A DNA stretch of 64,000 nt, taken from assembly GCA_028641055.1 (NCBI GenBank), contig CM054063.1, positions 181,914,756 to 181,978,755 of the forward strand, given 5' to 3'. Each line of letters opens with the position of its first letter. The stretch's first letter is position 1. The translations under genes were made by a program, and so were the position numbers. Below, piece by piece: positions 8,885 through 21,400 of the stretch. The notes under the pieces are model-generated. The model made no database searches, was not told the DNA's origin, and saw only the letters and a list, made by a program, of their open reading frames with translations. Source of the DNA: Alopecurus myosuroides. Lineage: Eukaryota; Streptophyta; Magnoliopsida; Poales; Poaceae.

Positions 8885-11390
8885 GACAAAGGGTCGTAGC
8901 ACCCATAGTATGCTCTAATATAAAGGGGACGGTCTCGTTGGTCTCCTTTTCCATAAACAACAACACTCCTATCAAAGGTATTTTCAGGGTCACTACCTTC
9001 AACCCATATAGCTGCCACCTCAGAAGTAGTTGGAGTATTATACCTTCTTTGATCCAGCTTGATATATGTGTTTAGTGAGATCCTATATTCATCTAGATTC
9101 TCAACAGCACGAAGGCTCTTAAAAACTTGAGCATAAGGGTTCTGCTCTAGTATTGACAGAATCTTCCGGATGAGATCTAGCCTGAGATTTGGAGACCTCT
9201 TAACCCTATGAATCAGGTTTTCATCTGTATCGTAAATATATAGCTGCAAATGCCGAGGGCCATTATCAGCAGCCAACAGATGCTCAAGAGCGTGGTACAA
9301 TCCCCCACATGCACGGAATGTGTATACGCCGGTTCTAGCCGCAATGCTGACTTGACGATCAAGGGTGACTCCAAGACTTGTGAATGAGAAGTGAGAGTTG
9401 AAATACCGTATATTCTCTCTGAAATATTTAGCATCCTCGTCCTCTTGACTTGTAAACAACCGTTTCAACTCTTCATTTACATCTGGAGTAAATACACCCA
9501 CTTTCCCCTTTCTGCAACAAAATGCAGGCCCCTCATATTGAAATCGCAGTGCTCCACAGTGGCGACAGTCCATAACGTTTCTAAGGACATGATGATTTTT
9601 CGGCAGGTTCATGTAAACCCTGTCATGCACATCATTGGTGGGAGATCCATCAGCATGTTGTCGCTCCACTCGTACGGTTTGAAAATCAACATCTGGTATA
9701 GAATGGACATTTGCATTTAAAAATTGCACGGAGCACAACTTATAATATTTTGCATTTAAAAATTGGTACAAAAATGTACCAGGTTGGGCAAACATCCTAG
9801 CTTCTTCATCGGGCTCGTGGTATGCAGCATCGTCATGTTCCAATTGCTCCAAGTAGTCTAGTATAGGAAATAGTTTGGTAAAACCTAACCACAATTGATT
9901 ATATAAAAAATTATGGATAAAGAACTTGTAATGTGGATGGCAATATATAAATGTACCTTCTAAATTCGTTTGTTGAACAAATGGCTCAAATATTCCATAT
10001 GGATCATCTAGCTGTTCATTACAAATACTATGCGGAATTTGATTGTTTTGAGAAGCATATGGAGACGGTTCCATTCCTTGTTTACTCACATTAGCTGGGG
10101 TCGTTTGAGGTTGATTGGAGCCAGATAATGGTTGTATACCTGAGTATAAAAAAAAGAGAACCCGGATCATAATGAAATAAACATTTAGTGCAATTTGGCA
10201 TTTTAAATTCGCTGAGGAACTAACCATCATCTTCAGTACTGCAATCCAGATTAGGTATTAGGTTGAGTTGGGGTACCTCAACCCCTGACATTTGTGTGAT
10301 TGGCCCTGTTTGTGTTGCAACGACAATAAACATCTATTGAAAGATGAATAATAGAAATATGTTTGTAACATATACAACGCTCTCTGATAGAACCTTGTGC
10401 ATTATCTCTTACGGTGGTCAAACTTGTTTGCGTTTTATCTCCAACTAGCATAGGAAGAACCAGTATTTGTCCTGCAATTTGTTGCATCTGATAGGCATCA
10501 TTCCTATGAAGCCAATTGGATTCATCGTCGTATGTCACATTATTATTCTTGTCGCGGGGATTGAGTTCATATAATCGAGATGAATTTGGTATATTTGATA
10601 AGTCTGCAAGAAAAGAGAGATACCACATTAGTCCTAGTATTTGTATTTTTTGCAAGCTAACAAAATGCAATCAAATATTTCATGGTACAACACTACCTGC
10701 AACAGATATTTGTTGTAGCTGGGCGACACCTGATTGTCCCGTAGCTGGTGTCGTGGTAACGACGTTCAGGATGTTAGCAGCTGCCTTTTTCTACTCACGG
10801 GATTCACGTTGTCGGCTTAGTATCACATCCCTATTTAGTGCATAACGCTCCCTGTCCCTTTGTCTCCTTCTTTCTTTAGGGTCTGCACTCATGAACACAG
10901 GTGTTTGGGTATCATTTACCTGGACGCTGCTCATATCCAGGGACATGGCCAGGGGTGTATGTGGTACATTTTGCTCGTCATTAAGGATTGATGCTGAAGC
11001 CGGTTGATTTTCTTTTGCTTGACGACGTTTTTGAGAATAGAATATTTATTCCGTGCATAATAATCTCGGTTCCTCTGCCTCTTCAATTCTTTAGGGTCTG
11101 TATAGATACACTCCGTAAATTAGCACGTCAGCAAATAGCATTCTTAATTATTCCTAAAACATAGAGAGTGGTTTATGATAGTTACCCAAGGATTGGATGT
11201 TACTTACATCACGAAATGGTGTGCGAGCACCCGCGCCATTGGGAGAAAATGGAGTGTGCGCACCAGCGCCTGTGGGAGAAAATGGAGTGCGCGCACCCGC
11301 ACCATTGGGAGATGACATGTCTTCGCCATTGGGAGATGACATGTTGTCAACTTGTAAACTGATACAAACATGATGAATTTTCATGCTCCA
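8885..11390 (-). pseudogene. Helitron Rep-helicase protein, N-terminal part (Helitron_like_N region)
   Basis: Reading right to left: a Pro/Gly repeat block (SPNGAGARTPF), two DPKE-R-RQR-R-YA-N motifs (about 11090-11040 and 10890-10840), then the Helitron_like_N region in the frame 10230-8824. Recognisable parts are VMDCRHCGALRFQYEGP, FRACGGLYHALEHLL, LQLYIYDTDENL and RRYNTPTTSEVAAIW, ending at YDPLSYPLFFP near 8885. In full-length proteins the HUH nuclease, with its two catalytic tyrosines, and the PIF1-type helicase follow; both are missing here. A TAG interrupts the N-terminal part (near 10788) and frames change several times. It cannot be active. Confidence 0.85.
11217..11345. repeat. 33-bp coding repeat inside the Helitron N-terminal region
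   Basis: Three 33-bp units encode, on the minus strand, SP(N/T)GAGA(R/H)TPF. Two shorter 21-bp-class units (SPNGEDM) follow. The repeat keeps the reading frame and looks like a disordered linker expansion. Confidence 0.8.
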
Positions 11391-11689
11391 TTGCAATAAG
11401 TTGAATTACATTTGTAATGCTTGGGTTCATTACCATACCCGGAGAAATTATGTTTGGCTGCTGTCTACAGCAAAAAAGGTAGTGAAGGTGTTCATTCCAT
11501 CACTTTGCCATGATGCTGATGGGCTGATATTTCAGGTATGGTATTGCTGGCTGTACTTGAAAGTTGTAAATATGAAAAAATATCTGTAGTGCACGTCTAC
11601 GTAGTACATCAATTATTAATCAAGAAAACAAGCTAGAATGGTGAACTTATGTTATAGAACCTCTTGTGAACCTACATTGTAACACAATT

Positions 11690-12151
11690 TTGGAGTTACT
11701 ATTTCAAGTGGCAAAAGTCGTACCAAGGCTGCTACTATATTAACAGGCTGGATCTCCCTGCAAATTAATGGCAGCCACATACTATCTTAATATTTTGTAC
11801 TCACATAAGGAGTCATTGTTAGAATTAGAATTATCGATCATAAGGAAATTGCCCATATCATGATTTGCCTTGATTACTGAATTGTTAGCTTATCAAATTC
11901 CTGTTTCTAGCATTTTCCTTCCAATTGAATTTGTCCTTTTTGTGCACCTGCTACTTCCTAACGATTATGATTATGATATATCCATTTAAATGAGTAAATA
12001 TTGTTGGATATAAGACCATTTGTAATTTGGGAAGACACTATGAATATTTATATGACCTATTCATCTGTTATCTTAACTTTTGCAGGATGATCAGAATTGT
12101 CCTGGAATAAGCCCATTAGCCATGAAGGATGTGTTCAGTTTAATAGAAGAG
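11690..12151 (+). pseudogene. Captured kinesin motor-domain fragment (kinesin-7-like)
   Basis: A 66-base plus-strand exon (12086-12151) is framed by CTTTTGCAG and GTATAG and encodes CPGISPLAMKDVFSLIEE after DDQN. This matches the segment after the P-loop in plant kinesin-7 motors, known there as a PGIIPLA-KDVFSII type motif. About 350 bases upstream (near 11690-11735) a decayed piece reads GVTISSGKSRTK, resembling the P-loop YGVTSSGKTHTM with an inserted residue and T to S and H to R changes. Between them lies intron-like sequence. Order and spacing fit two neighbouring motor exons. Orientation is opposite to the Helitron protein. The rest of the motor is absent, so it is not functional. Confidence 0.6.
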
Positions 12152-12450
12152 GTATAGCAGCAAGTACTTTAGTTACACAACATATAGGCGGATGGACAGT
12201 CCATGGTACCAGGAAGTAGGGAATGCAAGTATGGAACATGGTGGCACTACTGTGAGCGAGGTGAGTAAAAAACACAACATTGTATTCATCTCTGTTGGCT
12301 TAAGTACTAAGCCAAGAAAACTGAATTTTGGTGCTGGTAATTATGAGTTCAGAGATTTGCAACCTGCAGATGTGCGAACATGGATATAATCTCGATGGTG
12401 TCAGGCGTGAGAATAACCAACCCAAGACAAACCTCCAAGAAGATGCTTGC

Positions 12451-12845
12451 ACCTGAATCAACAAAAATCGTCTGATGAAGTTATTTGCCTTCAATCAAAC
12501 GATGATCTTGCCGAAGAAAAAGCCTGCTGGGAGTGATCCTTATGGAAAACTCACCTTCCTCTACCTGGAACCCGTGCTCGGCGTGGTGGGCGGGCAAGAG
12601 GACACGATGGAGCTGCCGAACTGCAAGGGTACCTGAATCAACAAAAATCGTCTGATGAAGTTCTTTTCCTTCAATCAAACGATGATCTTGCGGAAGAAAA
12701 AGTCTGGCTGGGAGTGATCCTTATGGAAAACTCACCTTCCTCTGCCTGGAACCCGTGCTGGACGTCGTGGGCGGGCAAGAGGAAAGGATGGAGCTGCGGG
12801 ACGTCGTGGGCAGGCAAGAGGACAGGATGGAGCTGCGGGACTGCA
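12451..12845. repeat. 180-bp tandem duplication with nested shorter duplication
   Basis: The segment starting ACCTGAATCAACAAAAATCG at 12451 returns at 12631, exactly 180 bases later, with a few substitutions. Inside the second unit a block of about 40 bases (GACGTCGTGGGCGGGCAAGA type, from about 12762 and from about 12801) is duplicated again. One plus frame reads LNQQKSSDEVICLQSNDDL, which might be a coiled-coil piece of the same captured gene, but this is weak. Confidence 0.8.
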
Positions 12846-13408
12846 AGGGCACCGTCCAGGAAACCTCCTGCTGCCGTTGATGGCTGGTAGGCTGTAAGGG
12901 CGCCGAAAGGTGCTGTTGGGCGACTTCACAGCGAGAAGACGATGATGCCCGCCGTCCTGGGCGCCGTCCAGGACGGAGTCCTCACGGCTGCCGGGCGGCA
13001 AGCGCGCAGTTGGTTACTTGGTTTAGATGTCGCAGCGAGAAGACAATGGTGCCTGCCTTCGTGGGCGCAGTGGAGATCTTCTGTTGCGCCGGGCGGCGAG
13101 CGAGTCGTCGAAGTGGGAGTTCCCCTATGTCGAGCGACGGTTTCTGCTTAGGTGATTGTGGGTCGTGGACGTTTTTTTGACAGGATTCGTGGACGTTCAG
13201 TCATTGGGGAAAAAAAAACTCCTTGCGGGAAACAAAACTCTTTGCGGTAGAGTTGGAGGTGAAGTACGTTCAGTCCTGGTAAATTGGTACGTGCACACAG
13301 ACGTCCTGGCTGGTGGGGCTAAAGCAGTGGTTTTTGTGGGGGAAGGGAGTGCTTGTAATTCGTGGGTGGACGTTTTGCTGGGTGCGTTTAGCGAAACTCA
13401 TGTTTGCT
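12846..13408. other. GC-rich Helitron 5' region, no gene recognised
   Basis: The sequence is GC-rich up to about 13150 and contains short open frames on both strands with no family motif. It lies just inside the Helitron 5' end and may be captured host sequence of unknown origin. Confidence 0.4.
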
Positions 13409-13427
13409 GTTTTATTAGTAGTGGAGA
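13409..13427 (-). other. Helitron 5' terminus
   Basis: The minus strand reads A|TCTCCACTACTAATAAAAC, with the junction between 13428 and 13427. Grass Helitrons typically begin TCT-YACTACTA-TAAA and insert between A and T; both hold here. The base before the junction belongs to an Athila gag gene. Confidence 0.8.
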
Positions 13428-14711
13428 TGAGAAGCTTCAGTTTTACTAGTGGTGGTAATGGTGCAAACATTAGCTATATTATTTTTTCTAGCTGTTTCAT
13501 CTTCCCTTCCCATATAGCATACAATTCAGCTAACATCCTAACATTGTCATCAATTAAAATTTGAAGGGCATTCAAAGTTTTTATTTCTTTAACATCATGA
13601 GGCATAACCTTTAGTTTCAGAAAAAAAACATCAAGAGCAAGGCTATCAACTTTAGAAGCAAGAACATCAATATTGCCAAACTTTTCCTCAACAGATTTAT
13701 TAAAAGCAATATGTGTACTAATAAAATTCTTAAGCATGTTTTCAAGATTAGAGGGTACACTTTTATTGTTGTTGTAGGAATTAACATAAGAATTGACATA
13801 GCCAATATTATTATTAGGAGGATATGACCTATAATTGTTGCTACCAAAATTATTCCTATAATCATTATTGTTGAAATTATAATTTTTAATGAAGTTCACA
13901 TCAACATGCTTTCTTGAGCAATCAAAGAGGATAAAGGAACATTGCTTGGATCAATAGGAGCATGGCCATTCACAAGCATAGACATAATAACATCAAGTCT
14001 ATCACTCAAAGAGGAGGTTTCTTCAACAGAATTTACCTCCTTACCTGTTTTAGCTCTCTCAGTGTGCCATTCAGAATAATTTACCATCATATCATCAAGA
14101 AGCTTTGTTGCTGCCCCCAAAGTCATGGACATAAAGGTTCCTCCAGCAGCTGAATCCAGAAAATTTCTTGAATAAAAATTTAGACCCGCATAAAAGGTTT
14201 GGATGACCATCCATGTAGTTAGTCCATGAGTGGGACAATTCTTTACCAAATATTTCATTCTTTCCCAACCTTTAGCAACATGCTCATTATCAAGATGCTT
14301 AAAATTCATAATGCTCCTTCTTAAAGATATAATCTTAGCAGGAGGATAATATTTTCCAATTAAAGCATCTTTACATTTAGTCCAAGAATCAATACTATTT
14401 CTAGGCAAAGATAGCAACCATTCTTTAGCTCTTCCTCTCAAAGAGAAAGGAAAAAAATTCAGTTTAATAATATCTCCATCTACATATTTATATTTTTGTA
14501 TCTCACATAGTTCAACACAATTATTAAGATGGGCAGCATCACCATCAGTACTAACACCACAAAATTGCTCTCTGATAACAAGATTTAAGAGGGCAGACTT
14601 TATCTCATAAAAATCAGCAGTAGGAGCAGGTGGAGCAATAGGTATGCTAATGAAATCATTGTTGTTGGTACTAGTAAAGTCACACAACTTAGTGTTTTCA
14701 GGGGTACTCAT
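13428..14711 (-). pseudogene. Athila-lineage gag, frameshifted and truncated by a Helitron
   Basis: The ATG at 14711 starts MSTPENTKLCDFTSTNNNDF. Residues about 55-190 form the retrotransposon gag core (GRAKEWLLSLPRNSIDSW, FKHLDNEHVAKGWERMKYLV). The first frame stops at 13896; near 13896-13920 the frame shifts, and the Asn/Tyr-rich segment (NNNDYRNNFGSNNYRSYPP) and a coiled-coil-like part (VEEKFGNIDVLASKVDSL) follow. A further slip near 13484 restores TITTTSKTEAS right up to 13428. Two frameshifts and truncation make it dead. Gag would form the particle around the element RNA. Confidence 0.88.
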
Positions 14712-14876
14712 TTTGGCAAGACTAAAAACAGGATAAAAACAACAACTAGAATAAGAACTAATTTTTTGTGTTTTTGATAAAAAGAAGCAAACAAGAAAAA
14801 GTAAAATAAAGTAAGCAAACTAAAACAAAGTAAACATATTGGAAGTGAGAGACTCCCCTTGCAGAAATTCTCTTCA

Positions 14877-14894
14877 TCCCCGGCAACGGAGCCA
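14877..14894 (-). promoter_or_regulatory. Primer-binding site of Athila-1, tRNA-Asp type
   Basis: The minus strand reads TGGCTCCGTTGCCGGGGA. The common Athila primer site for aspartate tRNA differs at one base (GCGCC in place of GCTCC). It lies seven bases inside the LTR edge at 14902. Confidence 0.8.
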
Positions 14895-14901
14895 GAAAAC
14901 T

Positions 14902-15432
14902 TGTTTATGGCTGACGTTGGTAAACCCCAAGAGAAAGGTTGTGAAGAGTGCAGCGGAAAGTTTTCCCTCAGAAAAGAAACCAAGGTTGAATCAACCAGTA
15001 GGAGGACAAGCAACTTATGAAGGTTGATGCAGTTGATTTGGTAGGGAGCACTACCGGTTCAACAACAACGTGGAACCTACACAACACAATCAATTCACTT
15101 TGCCCCAACGAAGCAGTGAGGTTGTCAATCTCACCGGTTTCGCTGATAACAAAGAGGTTAAATATATGGTATGGAAAACAGTATGAGAACAATATGAAAA
15201 TAGTACTAGTAGTATGAAAATAATGGAAGCAGTGTGAAAACAATAATTGCAGTGGTTGTATTATCAATATGAGAAAATAGACCGGGGTCCACAGTTCACT
15301 AGTGGCGTCTCTCCATAAATGATAGATAACATGTGTGGTGAACAAATTACACCTGGGAAATTGATAGATAATGAAACATGCATGACATGATGATTACTAT
15401 GTGATTCATGCAGGCATTACAACAAGACTCAT
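14902..15432 (-). repeat. Athila-1 5' LTR, inner segment
   Basis: This is the U5-side part of the LTR, from the TG at 14902 to the LARD insertion. It continues after the LARD at 31286. The join at the duplicated CTCAT restores one LTR of about 1.6 kb. No coding sequence is seen. Confidence 0.8.
15428..15432. repeat. Target-site duplication of the LARD, left copy (CTCAT)
   Basis: CTCAT directly precedes the LARD LTR and is repeated at 31281-31285 directly after it. An exact 5-bp match is the normal footprint of LTR element insertion. Confidence 0.97.
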
Positions 15433-18400
15433 TGTAAGGACCCCAGACCGGCAGTCTGAAACCCTACGTATGCATACATTCACGATCCCAGAAAGATCAG
15501 TCGTGAACAACATACACAGTTGGCACACAGAAATACATCATCCATTACACGAATACATAAAGGTATTACATAAAAGATCACATGATCAAGTTTAACGCAA
15601 CTGCCACATGGGGCAGGCAACTTATCAAACACAGCGGAAGACAAATAAAACACAACGTAGTTGAGCCCAAGTCACGCCTTAACCTACAGGCTGCTGACCC
15701 GGAGACGATCCTAGTTCGCAAAGCCGTCAACTCCGTACTTCTCTTCATAGATATCCTTCGGAGGCTCCTTCTCAAAGTCTGGCAAGTAGATACCAGGGGC
15801 GAAACCATAATGAGTACATTTGAATGTACTCAGCAAGACATCGATCATATCACTTACCAAACATGCAAATATGCTTATATGGTGGAATAGGTAGGCTATA
15901 AATAGGGTTCACTATCAATGGTGTTCATATATGATGACACCACAGTTGTAGTCAGGTTTATCTGTATCTTCGTTGAAGAAGATACTTCAGAAGAAAAATA
16001 ATATATAGTTTTATTTCTCTTGTAGATATCACATGTACAAGAAGTTTTGTAAAGTTTTGTTAAAGAATATTTTCTCTTTGCAAAACTTCTTGGAATCAGT
16101 TTCCAGAATTCTTGCTTAGAGTAGAAAAGGTTTTCTTTGCAAAACATTTTGTTTTGTATAGCATCATCTTGCTTTTCATCATCGACGATACCTCCACGGT
16201 ATAAGTTTCCATTCCTTTCCGAACTTCACAAGTTCAACACTTCCTTTCCAAAATTCCTTTTCAAAAACTTCCTCTTTGAAAACATTGACACAATGCTAGA
16301 TACATGGCCATTCAACTGTCCATATCCGAGGACGCGGTTTCTTCGAAAAAGTTATACTCTGCAGAGGTGTACACATCCACCAGATCCAGTACACCTCCCG
16401 TGAACAATCACGGACTGTAACGACAGTATGTAAACATCAGGTATCTGATCATAACCATCCACTATGTTCAAGCTAGAATATGCCTATCTCTCGGTTGAGT
16501 TTTACCACATCCCCGGCACCGAGCTAATCCCCGCCAAGCCAGGATGCCTCAACTGATGCATCCGGAGGGAAAATTAATCCCACACTTTATATGTCTCCAC
16601 GACATTCGGTTCAGAGGATCGCATCCCCTATAGCACATTGAGATAGCACACACTAATAAGAACAAACTTCAAGTTAAGACCCTTGCCCATGTTGGGGTAG
16701 GGTGGCAGTACGGTAAAGGTTGTCCGGCGAAGACTAGGTTATGTGTCATTTTTGAAAACACCACTTTCTCAAAAATGACCACTTCCACATTCCTCCGGAG
16801 AACAAGGATCCTCCTTTTCTCCGGGTTTTTCCGTAAAGCCTTTGTTTTGTAGAATCACAATTTTAGGGTGTCCACTTAGGGACTAGTATATTTGATGGTA
16901 ATAAATACCATATGGTGGCTTATGGGCTTGGTATTACCAAGTTTAACTACTGGCATAATAGTAACCTATATACTAGTATAGTAGTAATAGCCACATCAAA
17001 AATAGTTTTGATAATCAAGTTTTTTGTAAAACTTCAGAGGTAAAACATGCATGATAGATAATGATAAGTATTGTATCAGCAAGCATCAGGATGGATTGCC
17101 TGGTATCTCCTTGTGTCCCTGGTTTTGGAGTGACTGGAACTTGAAACAGAGCTTCACGACACTTCCTTCCTCTTCGTTTTCTAACGTCGTAAAAAGGAAT
17201 AAAGGACACACATTCAGAACCAATCAAGGCAAGCAACAATACACAACAATACCTACAGCAAGGAAACTAATAATAACCAATCACACAATTATTAATGGAG
17301 GCAAACAATCAAACAAACACACTTGACAGAAATGCCATTTAATAAGGCAACTCAAGGTTGGAGGAACATATCTCACAACCTTAATATCATGGATTCAGTG
17401 GGTGTGCCACTCTCATACCAAGATATTAATAAGCCCAAAATAAACTTAGTTTCACAAAGGTGAGACTACTAAAAGTATATAAAACATGCACAAAAATAAT
17501 CATGGCAATGGGTCTATCAACCAAACCACAAAAAGAAAAAGGTAGCCATGCTACTAAGCCTAAACTCACATCAAGAGTAAATAAGGCACATGATTTGCAA
17601 AAGTTACTTTTACAAATCAGTGAGCCTACACAAGTGTAACAAGTAAATATACTCATCACAAAACACACAATTCTCATAGTGAGAACAATAGAAACAATGA
17701 CTAAAAAGGAGGAATTCCTAGAGACATGCTTCTACTAAGGGTTTGCTATGCAAGCAAGCATAACATGTAAAGTACTAACATGCAAACAAGGAACCATGTT
17801 ATCATTATGGTAAATGAAAACATGTCCTTATGCAAGGATACATAAACATCTACCAAACACAAGTTGGCAGGAAAATTAATTCAACACATAAACTGCTAAG
17901 GAAACTAGTACTACTCAAACATGAAGAATCAATGGATGCATTTCAATCAAGTAATTGAAATACAACCAGAGGGTCCATGTAATAAAAACAGTAGTGAAAA
18001 ACATCTATACTTGCTATAACAAAATTATCCCATTTAACCAAACAATGCATCAATTTGCAGGGCAACTCCTACATACTAGTAGTAATAAAAAGGGCATTAC
18101 TAGAGGAATCAAACAACACTCCAAGAATGTATTTTTCCTAGCAAGCCACACATGAGTATAACCACTTACAAACAGAAGTATACACATTTTAATTTAGCAC
18201 TTAAAATCCCAAGAAAAAATACTAGGCACTCATTAGTAAGAGAACTATATAAAAGAAACACATCTAGTGTGGGGGAAATAATGTTTCCACCAAAAATGCA
18301 ATGACACCAGTGGGTGTTCCACTAGCATAACAAAGCATTAATAGGTCACAAATCCTCTGGTCACACTTGCTAAAAATTAACAAAAAACTAAACTAGCATC

Positions 18401-21400
18401 TAGTGCATTAACCATACTAGTAGAAAATAATAGGGTGCAAAAATAAGCAAGGTAATGCTACTCATGCTATTGTTTTCACACAAGTGAAAAATTTAGGGTT
18501 CAAGTACTCATAATAAAATCATCAAAATGCTACTGGTCCTATGAATACAACCCAAAAATATGTAGCTACACAACCACAAAAGATTATGCCAAAAATTCTA
18601 CACATGAGAGAATTTTTCCAATATTTTCATAGTCATGACAAAGCTACTCATGCTTTTCTACCAATTCAAATGCAAGCTAGCAGAGGTGATACTAACAAAA
18701 TATAAGTATCAACATGGTACTGAATCTAATATCTCAACACAACAATCCAATTGTTTGCACACAAATTAATCAATCAACAATTCTATGCAAGTAATAACTA
18801 GAGATAAAACGTATGCTATAACCATAAATCATATTTCTTCTCAACTCAAGTCCACACATTCTAACATGCTAAAATAGAAAAGTAACACTTATAAAACAAG
18901 TTCACACAACTAATACATGCTAGAAAACAATATTGTAACACAAAAATATAATCACATAATTTAAATAGCTAAAATGCCAAAATGGCAGAAACAGGTGAAA
19001 CAAGGATCTGTCCACCAAAAATTCTAGGATGGCCTAAAAATTAAACCCAGATAGGTTTGGATATCCCTAAACATATACAAGACCATCCAGTTGAGTTTGC
19101 ATCAAAAATCATTTTTAATTATTTTATAAAAATCACCAAAGTGCTCACTGGTGTGTTACCAAATTGCATTCCATTTCAAAAATACAATGAATTTGGAAGC
19201 AAGGTTACTTGCTCCTTTTAGGTAATTTCAAGGGCTTTCCAATGCAATTGTCCTCACTTCATTCTGAGTTGTGAAATAAAAATGGTGCTCATTTTGGTGT
19301 TTCTGGTACCTGTTTCCAAATCATTTTTCATTGCAAAAATATCCATCAAAATGTAGATCTACAAGTTGGAGGTGGTTTAGATTTTGTTTCTTTACATCTG
19401 TGAATTTTGTCTTGGCCAAATTCATATTTTAGGTAGCATTTTAGAGCCAAAAGTAAACAGGTACTTTCTCTGTAAAAATAAAATGGAAAATAAGGCAGGG
19501 ATGGGCCAGATCCAACGTGGGCCGGCCAGATCTGCTGCACCGCGGGCAGAGCTAGCCTCTGTGGCTGATCTGCGGGCCAGAGGCCACGGTGGCAGCCACA
19601 CGGGCACAGCAAGGGGGCCACCACCCGGTTCAAAATCCATGCGCGCGGTCAAGGGGACGATGACGCCTGCATTGCGTCAGCACGACGTCACGCCGGCGGG
19701 AGGAGAACTCCGGCGAGCTCTAATCGACGTTTTCCGGCCACCATTTCGCGAAACGAGGGCATCTACGCGTTGTACACAATGCAGGGAACCACCTAGTCGC
19801 TGACTCGTTTCCATGGAACAAACGTAGGGCGGCGGCGATGGTGGCGCGGCGGCGGCCGGACGCGTCCACGGCGCGGCGGCGAAATACGCGGAGAGGGAGA
19901 GGGAAAAGGGGACCGGGGGACTCGCACGCTCACCATGAACTCAATGGAATGCTCGGTGACGGAGGAAGAAGCTCGAGGCAACGGCGATTCGTCGCCGGAG
20001 CTCTTCGGGGGGCGAAAAGGAACTTGACGGCGCGGGCACCTCGCGTCCTTCCGCCCTGATTCCTCAGGCACACGTGCTCAACACGTCGAGGCGGAGCTAA
20101 AGGCCTACACGGCGGCCGGCGGCGTGCTCTCTACCGGTTGGAACGACGGCGACGTGTAGGGCTAGGGTTTCGGTTTTGATCTTTTTGAAGAGAGAGAGAG
20201 GGAGAGCAAGCTTGAGGGGGAGAGAGGAGCATGTGAGGGTTCAGAGGTGCACATGGGGGGCCTCTTATCCTCCTTGATGCCTTCTAATCGAAGCAAATGC
20301 TAGGTGTTCTGTAACTACAGAGAGCTAGAGGTAGGAGATGACTTGGATTACTTTTAGGTCCCTGCAATTTTACAAATAGGTCCTTTCTTACTCTGTAAAA
20401 TGTGATTTTCACCAAGCAAACAAAGTCAACATTTAATTTCCTTTTGCCCAAAATTCTTATTAGTTGAGATGTACAACATAAGTGAAAATTGGCTCAATTA
20501 GACAAACTTTATAATTCAAAGTTGTTCAAATGTGAATTCTTACACAAATGGACATTGAATTTATTAGACTACTTAGGAGATTCCAAAAATGATACTTTTT
20601 GGCACACATTCCTTATTTGATGTGTTCCTTATGTGGTAGAAAATTAAAGTCATTTTGAGTTACTTCATAGAACAAACTTGTTCAAATTTCAAAAAGGTGC
20701 TGTCAAGAAAACAGGGGTTTTGGCAACTTAAATTATTCAAAAACTTGTTCCCTTTTGGTTTTCATCCTTATTTATTCTATAGAGCATGTGGTATTTATTT
20801 CATGGCATTTGGAAAAAGTTTGTAGAACAAACTTGTTCAAAATCCCAAATGTTGCCGTGGAGAAAAACCATGTTTTCAGGACTTTAATGGATTCAATTTT
20901 TGGTCTCCTCTTGTTTGTGTTCCTTATTTGATATAAGGAAGCAATGGTATGAATTTCAGATCATTTGATGAAAGTTTCCAGAAGTAACTTGTTTGAGTTT
21001 TCTGTTTCTAGAAATATTGGAAATTCAATTTAATAAGGCATTTGGCCTTTTCTTTAACAATGCTTTGCCAAAATATTTATGTGACTAGGGGTAGCAAGTC
21101 AATGCTCTCCAATAATTTTGTTTTTAAGCTTGCAAGGTTGGAAAAACATTTGATAAGATTTTGGTGAAGCATCTAAGAATGCCTCTTTTTCTGATAATCC
21201 TTTATGGAAATTTATTAAGTGTTTCATCTTTCTTAATTTAGACCTTTGGAATTATATTCAACAAGTATGGGATTCCTAAGATGGTTTGGAAAACTCTTTG
21301 ATCAATATTTACTTTAGAAAATATTGCCAAGGTCATTGGAACAATATGTTGAATATTTTTAGTTCACTGCTTTGCTATCTTTTTAAGTTTGCTTTCAATT

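Larger units (their letters stand above)
8885..13427 (-). mobile_element. Helitron remnant with 5' terminus and N-terminal Rep-helicase coding region
   Basis: The right edge (13427 reading left) is TCTCCACTACTAATAAAAC on the minus strand, the classical grass Helitron 5' start beginning with TC and preceded by A in the flank. Leftwards follow a captured kinesin fragment, a repeat region and a decayed Rep-helicase N-terminal coding region on the minus strand. I cannot find the 3' hairpin and CTRR end. The left limit given is only where coding similarity stops; the true element may have reached farther left, including the plus-strand exon. Confidence 0.75.

Noticed and set aside
12732..13151. 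Open frames on both strands in the GC-rich Helitron 5' region
   Set aside because: Pro/Arg/Ala-rich low-complexity translations without motif; no splice or start evidence to choose a strand.
19384..19803. 139-codon plus frame in the LARD LTR, kept in both copies (29136-29555)
   Set aside because: It is kept because the LTRs are young and similar. It lies antisense to the element in CpG-rich sequence and has no known domain; opposing frames are equally open.
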